From Bog-756 sp963756515 (lineage in GTDB: Bacteria; Actinomycetota; Acidimicrobiia; Acidimicrobiales; RAAP-2): DNA of 64,000 bases. The stretch spans positions 186,001 to 250,000 of the forward strand of contig CAVWNV010000012.1 in the NCBI GenBank assembly GCA_963756515.1. Direction: 5' to 3'. Numbering within the stretch: the first letter of the stretch is position 1; each line of letters opens with the position of its first letter. The position numbers and the translations under genes are program-made. A model generated the notes under the pieces. It did not search any database. It saw only the letters and a program-made list of their open reading frames with translations, and was not told the DNA's origin. Of the stretch, positions 34,632-42,871 are shown one piece after another.

Positions 34632-35375
34632 TCAGACGGCAGGGCCGAAGCGGTCCCACTCCCAGCGCATCATGGACTCGAACGGCGCGGCCAGGACGAG
34701 GCGGGCCGGGGCCGGAGCCCATGCCCGGTTGACCAGCGGGGCCAGCCGCTCACCGGTCGCAGGCGGATCGTCGTCCAGGTAGCACAGGGTCATGCGGTAG
34801 CGGCCGTCGCTGAACATCGGACGGCGGATCGATGGCGTGGTGCCGAAGGCCCAGGCCCCGGCCACCCCGGGTACCGAAACCAGTGCCGGGAGGACCTCGG
34901 TGTGCAGCCGTTGGAGGAAGGCGTCCTGGGGTTCGTCAACGGCTGGTTCGTCGATGATGAGGTAGACGCCCCGGTGGGGGCGGTACGGCACCACCTCGTC
35001 CGAGATCAGGACCCGGGGGGCGGCCCGGGCCTCGAGCAAACGGAGGGCCCCCCGGTACTGGGAGGGGAGGGACCGGGAGAAGCGGCCCAGCTCGGCCAGA
35101 TGGCGACCGAGGCGCAGGAACTCGTCGATGGTCTCGTCCAGGGGGTTGCCCATCAGGTAGCAGACCACGTGCTCGACCAGGGACCAGTCGCCGGCCTCGG
35201 CCGCCCGCGCGGCGCGGCAGGCGGCCGTGGAGGCCCAACGCTGGCCCAGCACCATCCCGGGCAGTTGGTACTGCTCGGGCATGTGGTCCATCTGGTGCCA
35301 GTCGAGATAGGCCCGGTCGTCCCCGTCGGCGGCCCGGTGTGAGAGCGAGAAGAACCCCGCTTTGACCCGGTTCAC
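34632..35375 (-). CDS. Unknown protein with two EthD-like alpha/beta-barrel halves
   Basis: 247 residues. The first half contains AYLDWHQMDHMPEQYQLPGM, much like the YxxWHxxEHxPE/PG pattern of EthD-type dimeric alpha-beta barrels. The second half has LHTEVLPALVSVPGVAGAWA, a diverged copy of the same pattern. This suggests a fused tandem barrel. Function unknown. GTG start at 35375, with AGGGGA overlapping the stop of the upstream LLM oxidoreductase, so the two form an operon. Confidence 0.7.
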   Translation of the reverse strand: MNRVKAGFFSLSHRAADGDDRAYLDWHQMDHMPEQYQLPGMVLGQRWASTAACRAARAAEAGDWSLVEHVVCYLMGNPLDETIDEFLRLGRHLAELGRFSRSLPSQYRGALRLLEARAAPRVLISDEVVPYRPHRGVYLIIDEPAVDEPQDAFLQRLHTEVLPALVSVPGVAGAWAFGTTPSIRRPMFSDGRYRMTLCYLDDDPPATGERLAPLVNRAWAPAPARLVLAAPFESMMRWEWDRFGPAV

Positions 35376-35379
35376 CGGG

Positions 35380-36345
35380 TCACATTCCCCTCAGTTGGGC
35401 CAGGGCCTCCAGCTGTTCGAGGTAGTGGCTCAGGGAGTGGTGCACGAATCCGAGCTGGACCCCGGTGGCCCCGGCGGCGGCGAGTTTGCCCAGGACGGTC
35501 CGGACTCCCTCCGGGTCGCCCGTCGGGTCGAGGGGCCGACCGTTCTGCAGCACCACCTCGAGCGGGGCCGTGCGGGCCTCCCATGCCGCCGTGTCCCGGG
35601 CCCTCGAGATCATGGTGGCCACGTCGGCGGCCCGGATGGCGAAGGGCACCCAGCCGTCACCCAGCTCGACGGCCCGCCGCAGAGACCGGGCCGTCCGTCC
35701 CCCGATCCACAGCGGTACCCGGGACTGCTGGGCGCAGGGGTCCATCACCAGGTCGGCGTACCGGTAGAAGGGACCGTCGTAGGCGGGGCGGTCGGTCGAG
35801 AGCGAAGAGCGCAGAGCCCTGATGGCGTCGTCGGCCCGGGCCCCCCGGTCGCTGAAGGGCGCCTCCAGGAGTTCGAACTCCTCCTCGAGGGAGCCGACGC
35901 CGAGGCCCAGGATCAGGCGGCCGCCCGACACCTGGTCCAGCGTCCCGTACCGCTTGGCGATCTCGAGGGGGTGGTGGTAGCCGAGGACCAGCACGTTGGT
36001 GGCCAACCGCAGTCGTGAGGTGACCGCGGCCAGGTAGCCGAAGGTGGCCAACGGGTCCCAGTAGCGACTGCCGCGGGTAGCGGCCACGTCGGTCGGGATG
36101 ACCACGTGCTCGCTGCAGGTCAGGTGGTAGTACCCGAGGGAGTCGGCGGCCCGGGCCACGGTGGCCACCTCCTCGATACCGCCCTCCACCTCCCAGGTGG
36201 CGTGGCCCCCGGGCAGGAGTGTGAGCACCGGCGTGGTGATGCCCACCCGGAGCGGGGGCTTCCCACCCGGTGAGATCGACTCCGCGTGCTGGTCGGCGCC
36301 CTGAGCGGCCACGCCCCCTCCTTCGGCCGTCGGCTCGGCCGGCAT
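35380..36345 (-). CDS. LLM-class F420-dependent oxidoreductase
   Basis: About 321 residues of the luciferase-like monooxygenase family, which in actinobacteria mostly use F420. RVGITTPVLTLLPG, YYHLTCSEHVVIPTD, LRLATNVLVLGYHHPLEIAK and GRLILGLGVGSLEEEFELL are family blocks. Substrate unknown. The ATG at 36345 is chosen; a GTG at 36363 is in frame. The adjacent EthD-like gene may process the same compound. Confidence 0.9.
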   Translation of the reverse strand: MPAEPTAEGGGVAAQGADQHAESISPGGKPPLRVGITTPVLTLLPGGHATWEVEGGIEEVATVARAADSLGYYHLTCSEHVVIPTDVAATRGSRYWDPLATFGYLAAVTSRLRLATNVLVLGYHHPLEIAKRYGTLDQVSGGRLILGLGVGSLEEEFELLEAPFSDRGARADDAIRALRSSLSTDRPAYDGPFYRYADLVMDPCAQQSRVPLWIGGRTARSLRRAVELGDGWVPFAIRAADVATMISRARDTAAWEARTAPLEVVLQNGRPLDPTGDPEGVRTVLGKLAAAGATGVQLGFVHHSLSHYLEQLEALAQLRGM

Positions 36346-36440
36346 GAGGGTAGCACCGCCCACTCCTGTCCCACCCCTGTCGAGTGGAGGGGGAAGGGAG
36401 GCCGCGGTACTAGCGTGCGGAGCAGAGCCGAGGAGGCCGC

Positions 36441-36716
36441 ATGGCAGAGAACATCAAGCTCGACGGGCATCACCGGGTCACGGTGGAGAAGATCTTCCAG
36501 CACCCCGTGGGCCACAACATCCAGTGGCACGACGTGCTGTCACTCCTCGAGGGCGTGGCCACGGTGGTGACCGAACGGGACGGCCGGGTCAAGGTCACGC
36601 TCGGTTCCGAGACGGAGACCTTCGATCCTCCCCGCCATCACGACATCGGCGAGCAGATGGTGGTCGACCTGCGCCGGATGCTCAAGGGTGCGGGGATCGG
36701 GCCCGCTACCGGCTGA
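36441..36716 (+). CDS. Orphan HicA-like small protein
   Basis: 91 residues. HPVGHNIQWHDVLSLLEGVA, a beta-sheet stretch with ERDGRVKVTLG, and DLRRMLKGAGI resemble the dsRBD-like HicA mRNA-interferase fold (helix, three strands, helix). The catalytic histidine position (HicA GSHxx) reads GRVK, and no HicB antitoxin follows. It is probably a non-toxic relative widespread in actinobacteria. TACTAG about 35 bases before and GAGGAGG 5 bases before the ATG give a clear promoter and ribosome-binding site. Confidence 0.7.
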   Translation: MAENIKLDGHHRVTVEKIFQHPVGHNIQWHDVLSLLEGVATVVTERDGRVKVTLGSETETFDPPRHHDIGEQMVVDLRRMLKGAGIGPATG

Positions 36717-36751
36717 CACCCGAGCGGACGCGTCTGCCAAACTGTCGGATC

Positions 36752-37252
36752 ATGTTCGACGATCTCATCGAGGCCAACCGGGCCTATGCGTCCAGGTTCG
36801 CCCTGGCCGGGGTGCAACCCGAGGCCGACAAGGGCTTCGCCCTGGTCACCTGCATGGACAGCCGCATCGAACCGCTGACGATGCTGGGCCTGGTCCCCGG
36901 TGACGCCAAGATCATCCGCAATGCCGGCGGTCGGGCCACCGTCGACGTGCTCCGCTCCCTCGTGCTGGCGGCCAGTTTCCTCGGGGTGCGTCGTGTCGCG
37001 GTGATGCACCACACGGGCTGTGCCCTGGCCGGCCGAACCGAGGAGAGCATCCGGGCCGGGTTGTCCGCCGAGGGGGTCGGCGACACCGACGGGTGGGAGT
37101 TTCTGGCCATGCCCGATGCTGACGACGCGCTCCGCCAGGACGTCGAGACCATCCGCGACTGCCCGTTGCTCCCCTCCGACATCCCCGTCGAGGGTTGGCG
37201 CTACGACGTGGAGACCGGCCTGGTCGAGAGGGTGGTACCCGCATCGGGTTGA
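36752..37252 (+). CDS. Beta-class carbonic anhydrase
   Basis: 166 residues. Interconverts CO2 and bicarbonate. Zinc ligands Cys34 (in TCMDSR), His87 and Cys90 (in MHHTGC), and the Asp36-Arg38 dyad are intact, as in the small actinobacterial type (Rv1284-like). Starts at ATG 36752, where a longer in-frame reading upstream is filler. No Shine-Dalgarno is obvious. Confidence 0.94.
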   Translation: MFDDLIEANRAYASRFALAGVQPEADKGFALVTCMDSRIEPLTMLGLVPGDAKIIRNAGGRATVDVLRSLVLAASFLGVRRVAVMHHTGCALAGRTEESIRAGLSAEGVGDTDGWEFLAMPDADDALRQDVETIRDCPLLPSDIPVEGWRYDVETGLVERVVPASG

Positions 37253-37315
37253 GGGTGGGCGGCCCGGCCGGCCGGCCACGGGGCCGCGGATCGGGTCAAC
37301 TGGGAGGGCCGGGCC

Positions 37316-38269
37316 ATGACCGGTAGCGTGGACGGCGTGTCAGCCACGATATGGATGCTGGGCATGCCGGGCATGCGGTACGTGCCCCTTGACTCCCACG
37401 ATGCCCTGACCCAGTGGCAATTCAGTCCGTTCCCGCTGCTGGTCCTGGCCACGGTGCTGGTGGCGGCCATCTGGTACCTCCGGGCCCAGGCTTCGCTCAA
37501 GGCCAGGGGCCGCGCCTGGAGTCGGAAACGGACCGTCTCCTTTCTCGCCGGCCTGGTGGCGATCGATGTGGCCCTGCAGTCACCGGTGGCCACCTTCACC
37601 ATGGAGTTCTTTCAGGCCCACGTGATCCAGCACCTGCTGCTGATGGTCATCGGACCGCCGCTGCTGGCTATGGGGGCGCCGATGACCCTGGCCCTGCAGA
37701 CTTCGGGCCGCGGCACCAAGGTGCGCCTGTTGGCTGTCCTCAACTCTCGTCCGTTTCGGGTGATCACCCATCCGCTGCCGGTGTGGATCGCGTACTACTT
37801 CTCGATGTTCGCCTTCTTCCTGACCTTCGCCCTCGGGTTCGCCATGCGTCACATGTGGGTGATGGACGTGATCAACCTGGCCTTTCTGTTCGCATCCACT
37901 CTGTTCTGGTGGCCCATCATCGGCTTGGACCCCATCCCCCACTGGGCCATGAGCCACGGGGCCAAGCTGACCAGTCTGCTCATCGGGATACCGATCGAAT
38001 CGTTCCTGGCCCTGGCCCTCCTGAGCACGTCGCGGCCGGCCGCGTCGATCTACACCCTGTCCAGCACGCACGCCGGCGCCGGCATCCTCTGGGTGGGGGC
38101 GGAGCTCTTCACGTTCCTGGCCCTCATCCCGGTCTTCGTCCAGTGGGTGCGGTTCGAGGACCGCAAAGGGGCGCGCTACGACGCTCAGCTCGATGCCGAA
38201 GAGGAGGAACGGGCTGCCGCCGGAGCCAACCGGCCGGTCCGGGCCCAACCGGCCCCGGCCGTCGACTGA
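37316..38269 (+). CDS. CtaG (caa3-type) cytochrome c oxidase assembly factor
   Basis: 317 residues with about seven membrane helices. SFLAGLVAIDVALQSPVATF, FQAHVIQHLLLMVIGPPLLA and STLFWWPIIGLDPIP are caa3_CtaG family blocks, with conserved histidines for copper or heme-site assembly. No oxidase subunit genes are nearby. The C-terminus is a charged tail. Convergent with the RodZ-like gene. Confidence 0.92.
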   Translation: MTGSVDGVSATIWMLGMPGMRYVPLDSHDALTQWQFSPFPLLVLATVLVAAIWYLRAQASLKARGRAWSRKRTVSFLAGLVAIDVALQSPVATFTMEFFQAHVIQHLLLMVIGPPLLAMGAPMTLALQTSGRGTKVRLLAVLNSRPFRVITHPLPVWIAYYFSMFAFFLTFALGFAMRHMWVMDVINLAFLFASTLFWWPIIGLDPIPHWAMSHGAKLTSLLIGIPIESFLALALLSTSRPAASIYTLSSTHAGAGILWVGAELFTFLALIPVFVQWVRFEDRKGARYDAQLDAEEEERAAAGANRPVRAQPAPAVD

Positions 38270-38292
38270 GTAGGCACGGCCGGTTCGAGGGC

Positions 38293-39378
38293 CTATCCGG
38301 TGGTGTGACCGACCGGGGTGAAGGTGTAGGTGAAGGGGGTGGTGTGCGGTGCGTCGTAGAAGACGACCTTCCCCCGGACGGCGACGCCCACCACCACCGC
38401 CGACGACCCGACCTCGACCGTCATGGTGCCTGTGGCCGGGTACCCGAGCCGCATGCCGGCGGGCTGGATCCCTTCCACCAGTGGTTTCGGCGACGCCGAG
38501 CTGACGATCTGGACCCAGCACTTTCCGGTGGTGGTGATCTCGACCACGAAGTCCGAGGTGGAGACGGTATAGGACGCGCTCTGGCTTCCGGAGCTGGTCT
38601 GCACGACCGGATGGACCTGGGCCGGGGTCGTGGGGGCCGGGCTGCTGCCAGTGCCCGGACTCCCCGGAGGTTCGACGATCCGCAGGATGTGCGCGGAGAC
38701 GAGCCAGCGGGGGCGTTGCTGGTAGATCCCGATACCGACCAGCACCAGCACGAGGAGCCCGCCCGTCACCCAGGTGGCGACTTTGAGTGGACGCGGGGCC
38801 CGGATCCGGCGGCGGGCCTTGGCCACGGTCCGCTTGCTCTGGCGGAGCTCCTGGCGGGGGACCACGGGGAAGGTGCCGGTCGGGGGACCGGTGGCCATGT
38901 CGTACCCGTACCCACCGACGGCGGCGGTCGATCCGGCCCCGACGCGCGGGACCTGCCCGGTCTGGGTGAACGCCTTCAGATGGTCGGGGCCGGTGGTGAC
39001 CGCGGCCACCACGTTCGTGACCGGTGCCCCGGCCTCGCTCGCCCCGGCGACGACCGAAGCGACCGAGGCGGTCGAGGCGTTGGACCAGGCGTCGATCATG
39101 CGCAGGGCCAGGGCGTCCCCGTCCAGGCCCACCAGGGCGGCGTAGCGGCGGAGGGTGTTGAGAGCCATGGCTTGATCGGGAAGCCGGGCCAGGTCGCCCC
39201 ATTCCAGCGCCTCGAGCTGCGTGATGGGCCGGTTCAACCGGTCATGGACGGTCAGTAGGTCGAGGCCCTGCGCCTCACGGGCGCCGCGCAGCAGCGAGCC
39301 GATCTCCTGGGCGACGGTCGCCGGTTCTTCCTCTTGTTCGTCACGCCGGCGGGTGGCCCCGCCGCGTTGCCGGATCAC
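38293..39378 (-). CDS. RodZ-like HTH transmembrane protein
   Basis: 361 residues. HTH_25 domain at the N-terminus (ATVAQEIGSLLRGAREAQGL, AMALNTLRRYAALVGLDGDA), a long linker, one membrane helix (about 197-218; KVATWVTGGLLVLVLVGIGI) and an outside beta domain with a DUF4115-like end (VEITTTGKCWVQIVSS, VEVGSSAVVVGVAVRG). RodZ anchors MreB in rods; a mreB gene is not in the window. GTG at 39378 with AGGAG upstream. Confidence 0.85.
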   Translation of the reverse strand: MIRQRGGATRRRDEQEEEPATVAQEIGSLLRGAREAQGLDLLTVHDRLNRPITQLEALEWGDLARLPDQAMALNTLRRYAALVGLDGDALALRMIDAWSNASTASVASVVAGASEAGAPVTNVVAAVTTGPDHLKAFTQTGQVPRVGAGSTAAVGGYGYDMATGPPTGTFPVVPRQELRQSKRTVAKARRRIRAPRPLKVATWVTGGLLVLVLVGIGIYQQRPRWLVSAHILRIVEPPGSPGTGSSPAPTTPAQVHPVVQTSSGSQSASYTVSTSDFVVEITTTGKCWVQIVSSASPKPLVEGIQPAGMRLGYPATGTMTVEVGSSAVVVGVAVRGKVVFYDAPHTTPFTYTFTPVGHTTG

Positions 39379-39615
39379 CAGCTGTCTCCTGACTCTCCCC
39401 TGCGGCTAAGCGTACTTGTTCACTGTTTCTGTTTCGGCATCGCCGGGCCCGTTCTGTACCCGGCCGTCGTCTCCACTCCGCCCGCACGTCTGACGCGGCC
39501 CGGCCCGCCCTCCGGGCCCCCGGAATGTTGCGGACGCAACTAGTGTTGAATGGTACACGGGATGGGGTGCAGACAACCGGGCGCACCGCGACCGGACGAA
39601 CTCGAGGAGGTAGCC

Positions 39616-40581
39616 ATGCCGGCAGTCACGGTGGACGATATGGGCGTACTGCCCAAGGTCGGGGTGTTGGACCCGGCGTCGACGACGAGTCGGCCCGTCG
39701 TGTCGGTGACCTCGGCCCCGGCCGGTTTGGAAGGGGAGGGGTTTCCGGTGCGCCGGGCCTTCGCCGGGGTCGATCGCAGTGCGCTCGACCCGTTCATCCA
39801 CATGGACCAGATGGGTGAGGTCGAGTACGCGCCAGGTGAACCCAAGGGCACGCCTTGGCATCCCCACCGCGGCTTCGAGACGGTGACGTACATGATCGAC
39901 GGGACCTTCCGCCACCAGGACTCGATCGGCGGTGGTGGCCTCATCACCAACGGGGACACCCAGTGGATGACGGCCGGAGGGGGCATCCTCCACATCGAGG
40001 CTCCACCCGAGGAGCTGGTGGCGAGCGGTGGGCTCTTCCACGGCATCCAGCTCTGGGTGAACCTCCCGAAGGCGGCCAAGATGATCCCGCCCCGGTATCA
40101 GGACATCGGCCGGTCGAACGTGGTGCTGCTCTCCTCACCCGACGGCGGCGCTCTCCTTCGGGTGATCGCCGGCGAGGTGGCCGGCCATGCCGGGCCGGGC
40201 TCGACCCACTCGCCCATGGCGATGGTGCACGCCACCCTGGCGCCGGGGGCCCGGTTCGAGGTCCCCTGGTCGAGATCGTTCAACGCTCTCGTGTACGTCC
40301 TCGGGGGGAACGCCACGGTCGGTGCCGACGGGACCGCCGCCCAGACGGGTCAGCTCGCCGTTTTCGGCCAGGGCGATTCCCTCACCATCGGGGCCGACGT
40401 CATGCAGGACACGCGTACCCCGAACGTGGATGTGCTGATCCTCGGCGGTCGCCCCATCGGTGAGCCGGTCTACGCCTATGGTCCGTTCGTGATGAACACC
40501 AAGGAGGAAGTGGCCCAGGCCTTCGAGGACTACCAGGCCGGACGGTTGGGCACCGTCCCGGCCGACCACATCGGGTCGTAG
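39616..40581 (+). CDS. Pirin-family protein
   Basis: 321 residues, bicupin. DPFIHMDQMGEVEY, PWHPHRGFETVTYMIDG, HQDSIGGGGLITNGDTQWM and HGIQLWVNLPK are the conserved pirin N-terminal cupin with metal ligands. The C-terminal cupin is shorter. Bacterial pirins include quercetin 2,3-dioxygenases; the substrate here is unknown. ATG 39616 has a strong GAGGAGG site 6 bases upstream. A short inverted repeat (GTTGC/GCAAC, 39527-39540) lies in its promoter gap. Confidence 0.92.
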   Translation: MPAVTVDDMGVLPKVGVLDPASTTSRPVVSVTSAPAGLEGEGFPVRRAFAGVDRSALDPFIHMDQMGEVEYAPGEPKGTPWHPHRGFETVTYMIDGTFRHQDSIGGGGLITNGDTQWMTAGGGILHIEAPPEELVASGGLFHGIQLWVNLPKAAKMIPPRYQDIGRSNVVLLSSPDGGALLRVIAGEVAGHAGPGSTHSPMAMVHATLAPGARFEVPWSRSFNALVYVLGGNATVGADGTAAQTGQLAVFGQGDSLTIGADVMQDTRTPNVDVLILGGRPIGEPVYAYGPFVMNTKEEVAQAFEDYQAGRLGTVPADHIGS

Positions 40582-40594
40582 CCCGACACCCGGG

Positions 40595-42097
40595 TCAGAC
40601 CGGGATCACCTCGCCCGACACGCCGTCCACGTCGGCCAGGTCGGCCCGGGACGCCGTGATGAGGAAGATCGCCGACAGCGTGGCCACCACCAGGCATCCG
40701 GCACCGACCAGAAAGCCGATGGTGTAGCCGTGCACCTGGGCCGCGGCCGTCGTGGCCCGACTCGGTGTCCGTGACAGCAGGTACGTGGCGGTGGCGGAGG
40801 CCGCCACCGTGTTCAACAGGGCGGTGCCCAGTGAGCCACCCACCTGTTGGGTGGTGTTGACCAGGGCGCTGGACACGCCGGCATCGTGGGCCGGCACCCG
40901 GAAGAGGGCCGTGCTGCTCATGGGTACGAAGGCCAGGCCCATACCCAGGCTGATCAGGATCTCGGCCGGTAGGACATGGGCGAGATAGGTGGTGTCGGGC
41001 GTGATGCGACTGAGCCAGACCATGCCGAGGGCGGCGGCGGCGAACCCTCCGGCCATCAGGGGGCGCGGCCCGGTCCGGGGAAGGAGTCGACTGGAGACCC
41101 CGGCGGCCACGATGATGCCGATGGAGAAGGGCATGAAGGCGAAGCCCGACTTCAAGGCGGAATAGCCCAGATTGCCCTGGAAGTAGTACGTGAGGAACAA
41201 GAACATCCCGAGCAGTCCCGCCCCGACCATGAACGAGCTGAGATACGACCCGCCCCGGTTCCGCTCGAGGATGACCCGCATCGGGAGTAGCGGGTTGGCC
41301 GACTTGATCTCGATGGTGACGAAGGTGGCCAGCAGCGCCACGGCGACGCCCAGGCACGTCAGCGTGGCTGTGGACGTCCACCCGTCCGAGGCGGCCTTGG
41401 TGAACCCGTAGACCAGCGCCACCAGTCCGGCCGTCACGCTGACGGTACCGGGGATGTCGTAGCTGGTGTTGCCGTGGGCCTTGGACTCGCGTACCACCGA
41501 CACCGCGGCCACCGCGGCCACGGCGGCGATGGGCACGTTGACCAGCAGGCACCAGCGCCACGAGGCGTACTCGGTGAGGACACCGCCCATGATCAGCCCG
41601 ATGGCGGCGCCGCCGCCGGAGATGGCACCGTAGACGCCGAAGGCGGTGGCGCGCTCCTTGATCTCGGTGAAGGTGACGGAGATCAGCGAGAGCGCCGCCG
41701 GCGCCAGGAGGGCCGCGAACGCTCCCTGGAGGGCGCGGGCCCCGAAGAGCATGGGCGCGTTCAGGGCCACCCCGCCGAGGGCCGAGGCACCGGCGAAGCC
41801 CAGCAGGCCGATGATGAAGACCCGTTTGCGCCCGACGTAGTCGGCGATGCGACCACCCAGCAGGAGCAGCCCTCCGAACGAGAGGGTGTACGCCGTCACC
41901 ACCCACTGGCGGTTGGCGGTGGAGATGTGCAGGGCGTGCTGGGCCGAGGGGAGGGCGATGGTGACGATGGATGCGTCGAGCACCACCATCAGCTGGGCTA
42001 TGGCGATGACGCCCAACGCCAGCCACCGCTTGGGATCGGGGCCGGCCTCGGGATCGACCGGCGGTGGGGTTGCGTCGAGCTCGGTGACGGTGGACAT
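40595..42097 (-). CDS. DHA2-family MFS multidrug exporter (EmrB/QacA type)
   Basis: 500 residues with 14 predicted helices. LMVVLDASIVTIALPSAQ, ADYVGRKRVFIIGLL (motif A), QGAFAALLAPAALSLI and the motif C-like GGGAAIGLIMGG mark a drug:proton antiporter. It lies 36 bases downstream of a TetR gene on the same strand, forming a repressor-exporter operon. Likely induced when TetR releases the operator at 42772-42788. Substrate unknown. Confidence 0.93.
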   Translation of the reverse strand: MSTVTELDATPPPVDPEAGPDPKRWLALGVIAIAQLMVVLDASIVTIALPSAQHALHISTANRQWVVTAYTLSFGGLLLLGGRIADYVGRKRVFIIGLLGFAGASALGGVALNAPMLFGARALQGAFAALLAPAALSLISVTFTEIKERATAFGVYGAISGGGAAIGLIMGGVLTEYASWRWCLLVNVPIAAVAAVAAVSVVRESKAHGNTSYDIPGTVSVTAGLVALVYGFTKAASDGWTSTATLTCLGVAVALLATFVTIEIKSANPLLPMRVILERNRGGSYLSSFMVGAGLLGMFLFLTYYFQGNLGYSALKSGFAFMPFSIGIIVAAGVSSRLLPRTGPRPLMAGGFAAAALGMVWLSRITPDTTYLAHVLPAEILISLGMGLAFVPMSSTALFRVPAHDAGVSSALVNTTQQVGGSLGTALLNTVAASATATYLLSRTPSRATTAAAQVHGYTIGFLVGAGCLVVATLSAIFLITASRADLADVDGVSGEVIPV

Positions 42098-42133
42098 AGG
42101 GGACTCCTCGGGTTGGGGGTGACGGGTGGAGAA

Positions 42134-42757
42134 CTACGGAAGCAGGAGCGGTAGGACGATGTCGTCCACCACGTGAGCGGAGAACTCCTCATCGATCGTC
42201 AGGCCATGGATGACCAGCCGGTTGATGAGGAGCGCCGAGACCACCTCTTCCACGAGCCCCGCCGAGCCGCCTTTCGGCAACTCCCCCCGGCGGACGGCCC
42301 GTTCGATGATCCCGTTGAACTCCCCCTTCTTGCTGTCGAGCACCTGGGTCCGAACCAGCTCGGCCAGCTCCGGATCGGAGCGCATGGCCGACATGACCCC
42401 GGCGATGATGGCGGCGTCCACATCGGTGGCGTCACAGGAGATCTGGTCCAGTGCGGCCAGCAGGTCGCCTCGGAGCGAACCGGTGGACGGGAAGGGCGTG
42501 GATGCGCCGCCGCCCTTCAGTCGGCGGACCGCCTCGGCCACGACCTGGGCCTTGCCCGACCAGTGCCGGTAGATGGTGGCCTTGCCGGCGTGGGCCCGCT
42601 CGGCCAGTGCATCCATGCTGAGGCGGTCGTAGCCCACCTCCATGAGGAGTTCGAGGGCAGCGTCGAGGATGGCCTGCTCGCGGGCCTCGGCCCGCGGCCC
42701 GGTGGGACGTTCGGCCCTCCCGGTGGTGTCCTCCACGTCAACGGTCACGACAGCCAT
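42134..42757 (-). CDS. TetR-family repressor of the adjacent exporter
   Basis: 207 residues. HTH: AILDAALELLMEVGYDRLSM and AGKATIYRHWSGKAQVVAEA. Tetracycline-repressor-like C-terminal domain with a TetR_C_16-like look (EFNGIIERAVRRGELP). ATG at 42757 with GGAG close upstream. It is transcribed before the DHA2 exporter, and its operator lies 15 bases ahead of its start. Confidence 0.93.
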   Translation of the reverse strand: MAVVTVDVEDTTGRAERPTGPRAEAREQAILDAALELLMEVGYDRLSMDALAERAHAGKATIYRHWSGKAQVVAEAVRRLKGGGASTPFPSTGSLRGDLLAALDQISCDATDVDAAIIAGVMSAMRSDPELAELVRTQVLDSKKGEFNGIIERAVRRGELPKGGSAGLVEEVVSALLINRLVIHGLTIDEEFSAHVVDDIVLPLLLP

Positions 42758-42771
42758 GCTCCTGTTCTTGA

Positions 42772-42788
42772 AACGGAACTGTTCCGTT
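42772..42788. promoter_or_regulatory. TetR operator
   Basis: AACGGAAC and GTTCCGTT form perfect 8-base arms around a single T. A further GTTCCGTTT half-site lies at 42826-42834. Position just ahead of the TetR gene argues for autoregulation. Confidence 0.75.
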
Positions 42789-42871
42789 CAGTAAACTCTA
42801 GGCCAGACCGTCGCAGAACGCAACCGTTCCGTTTCGATGCTCCGTCCACCAGGGACGATGAAGGGCGAGCT

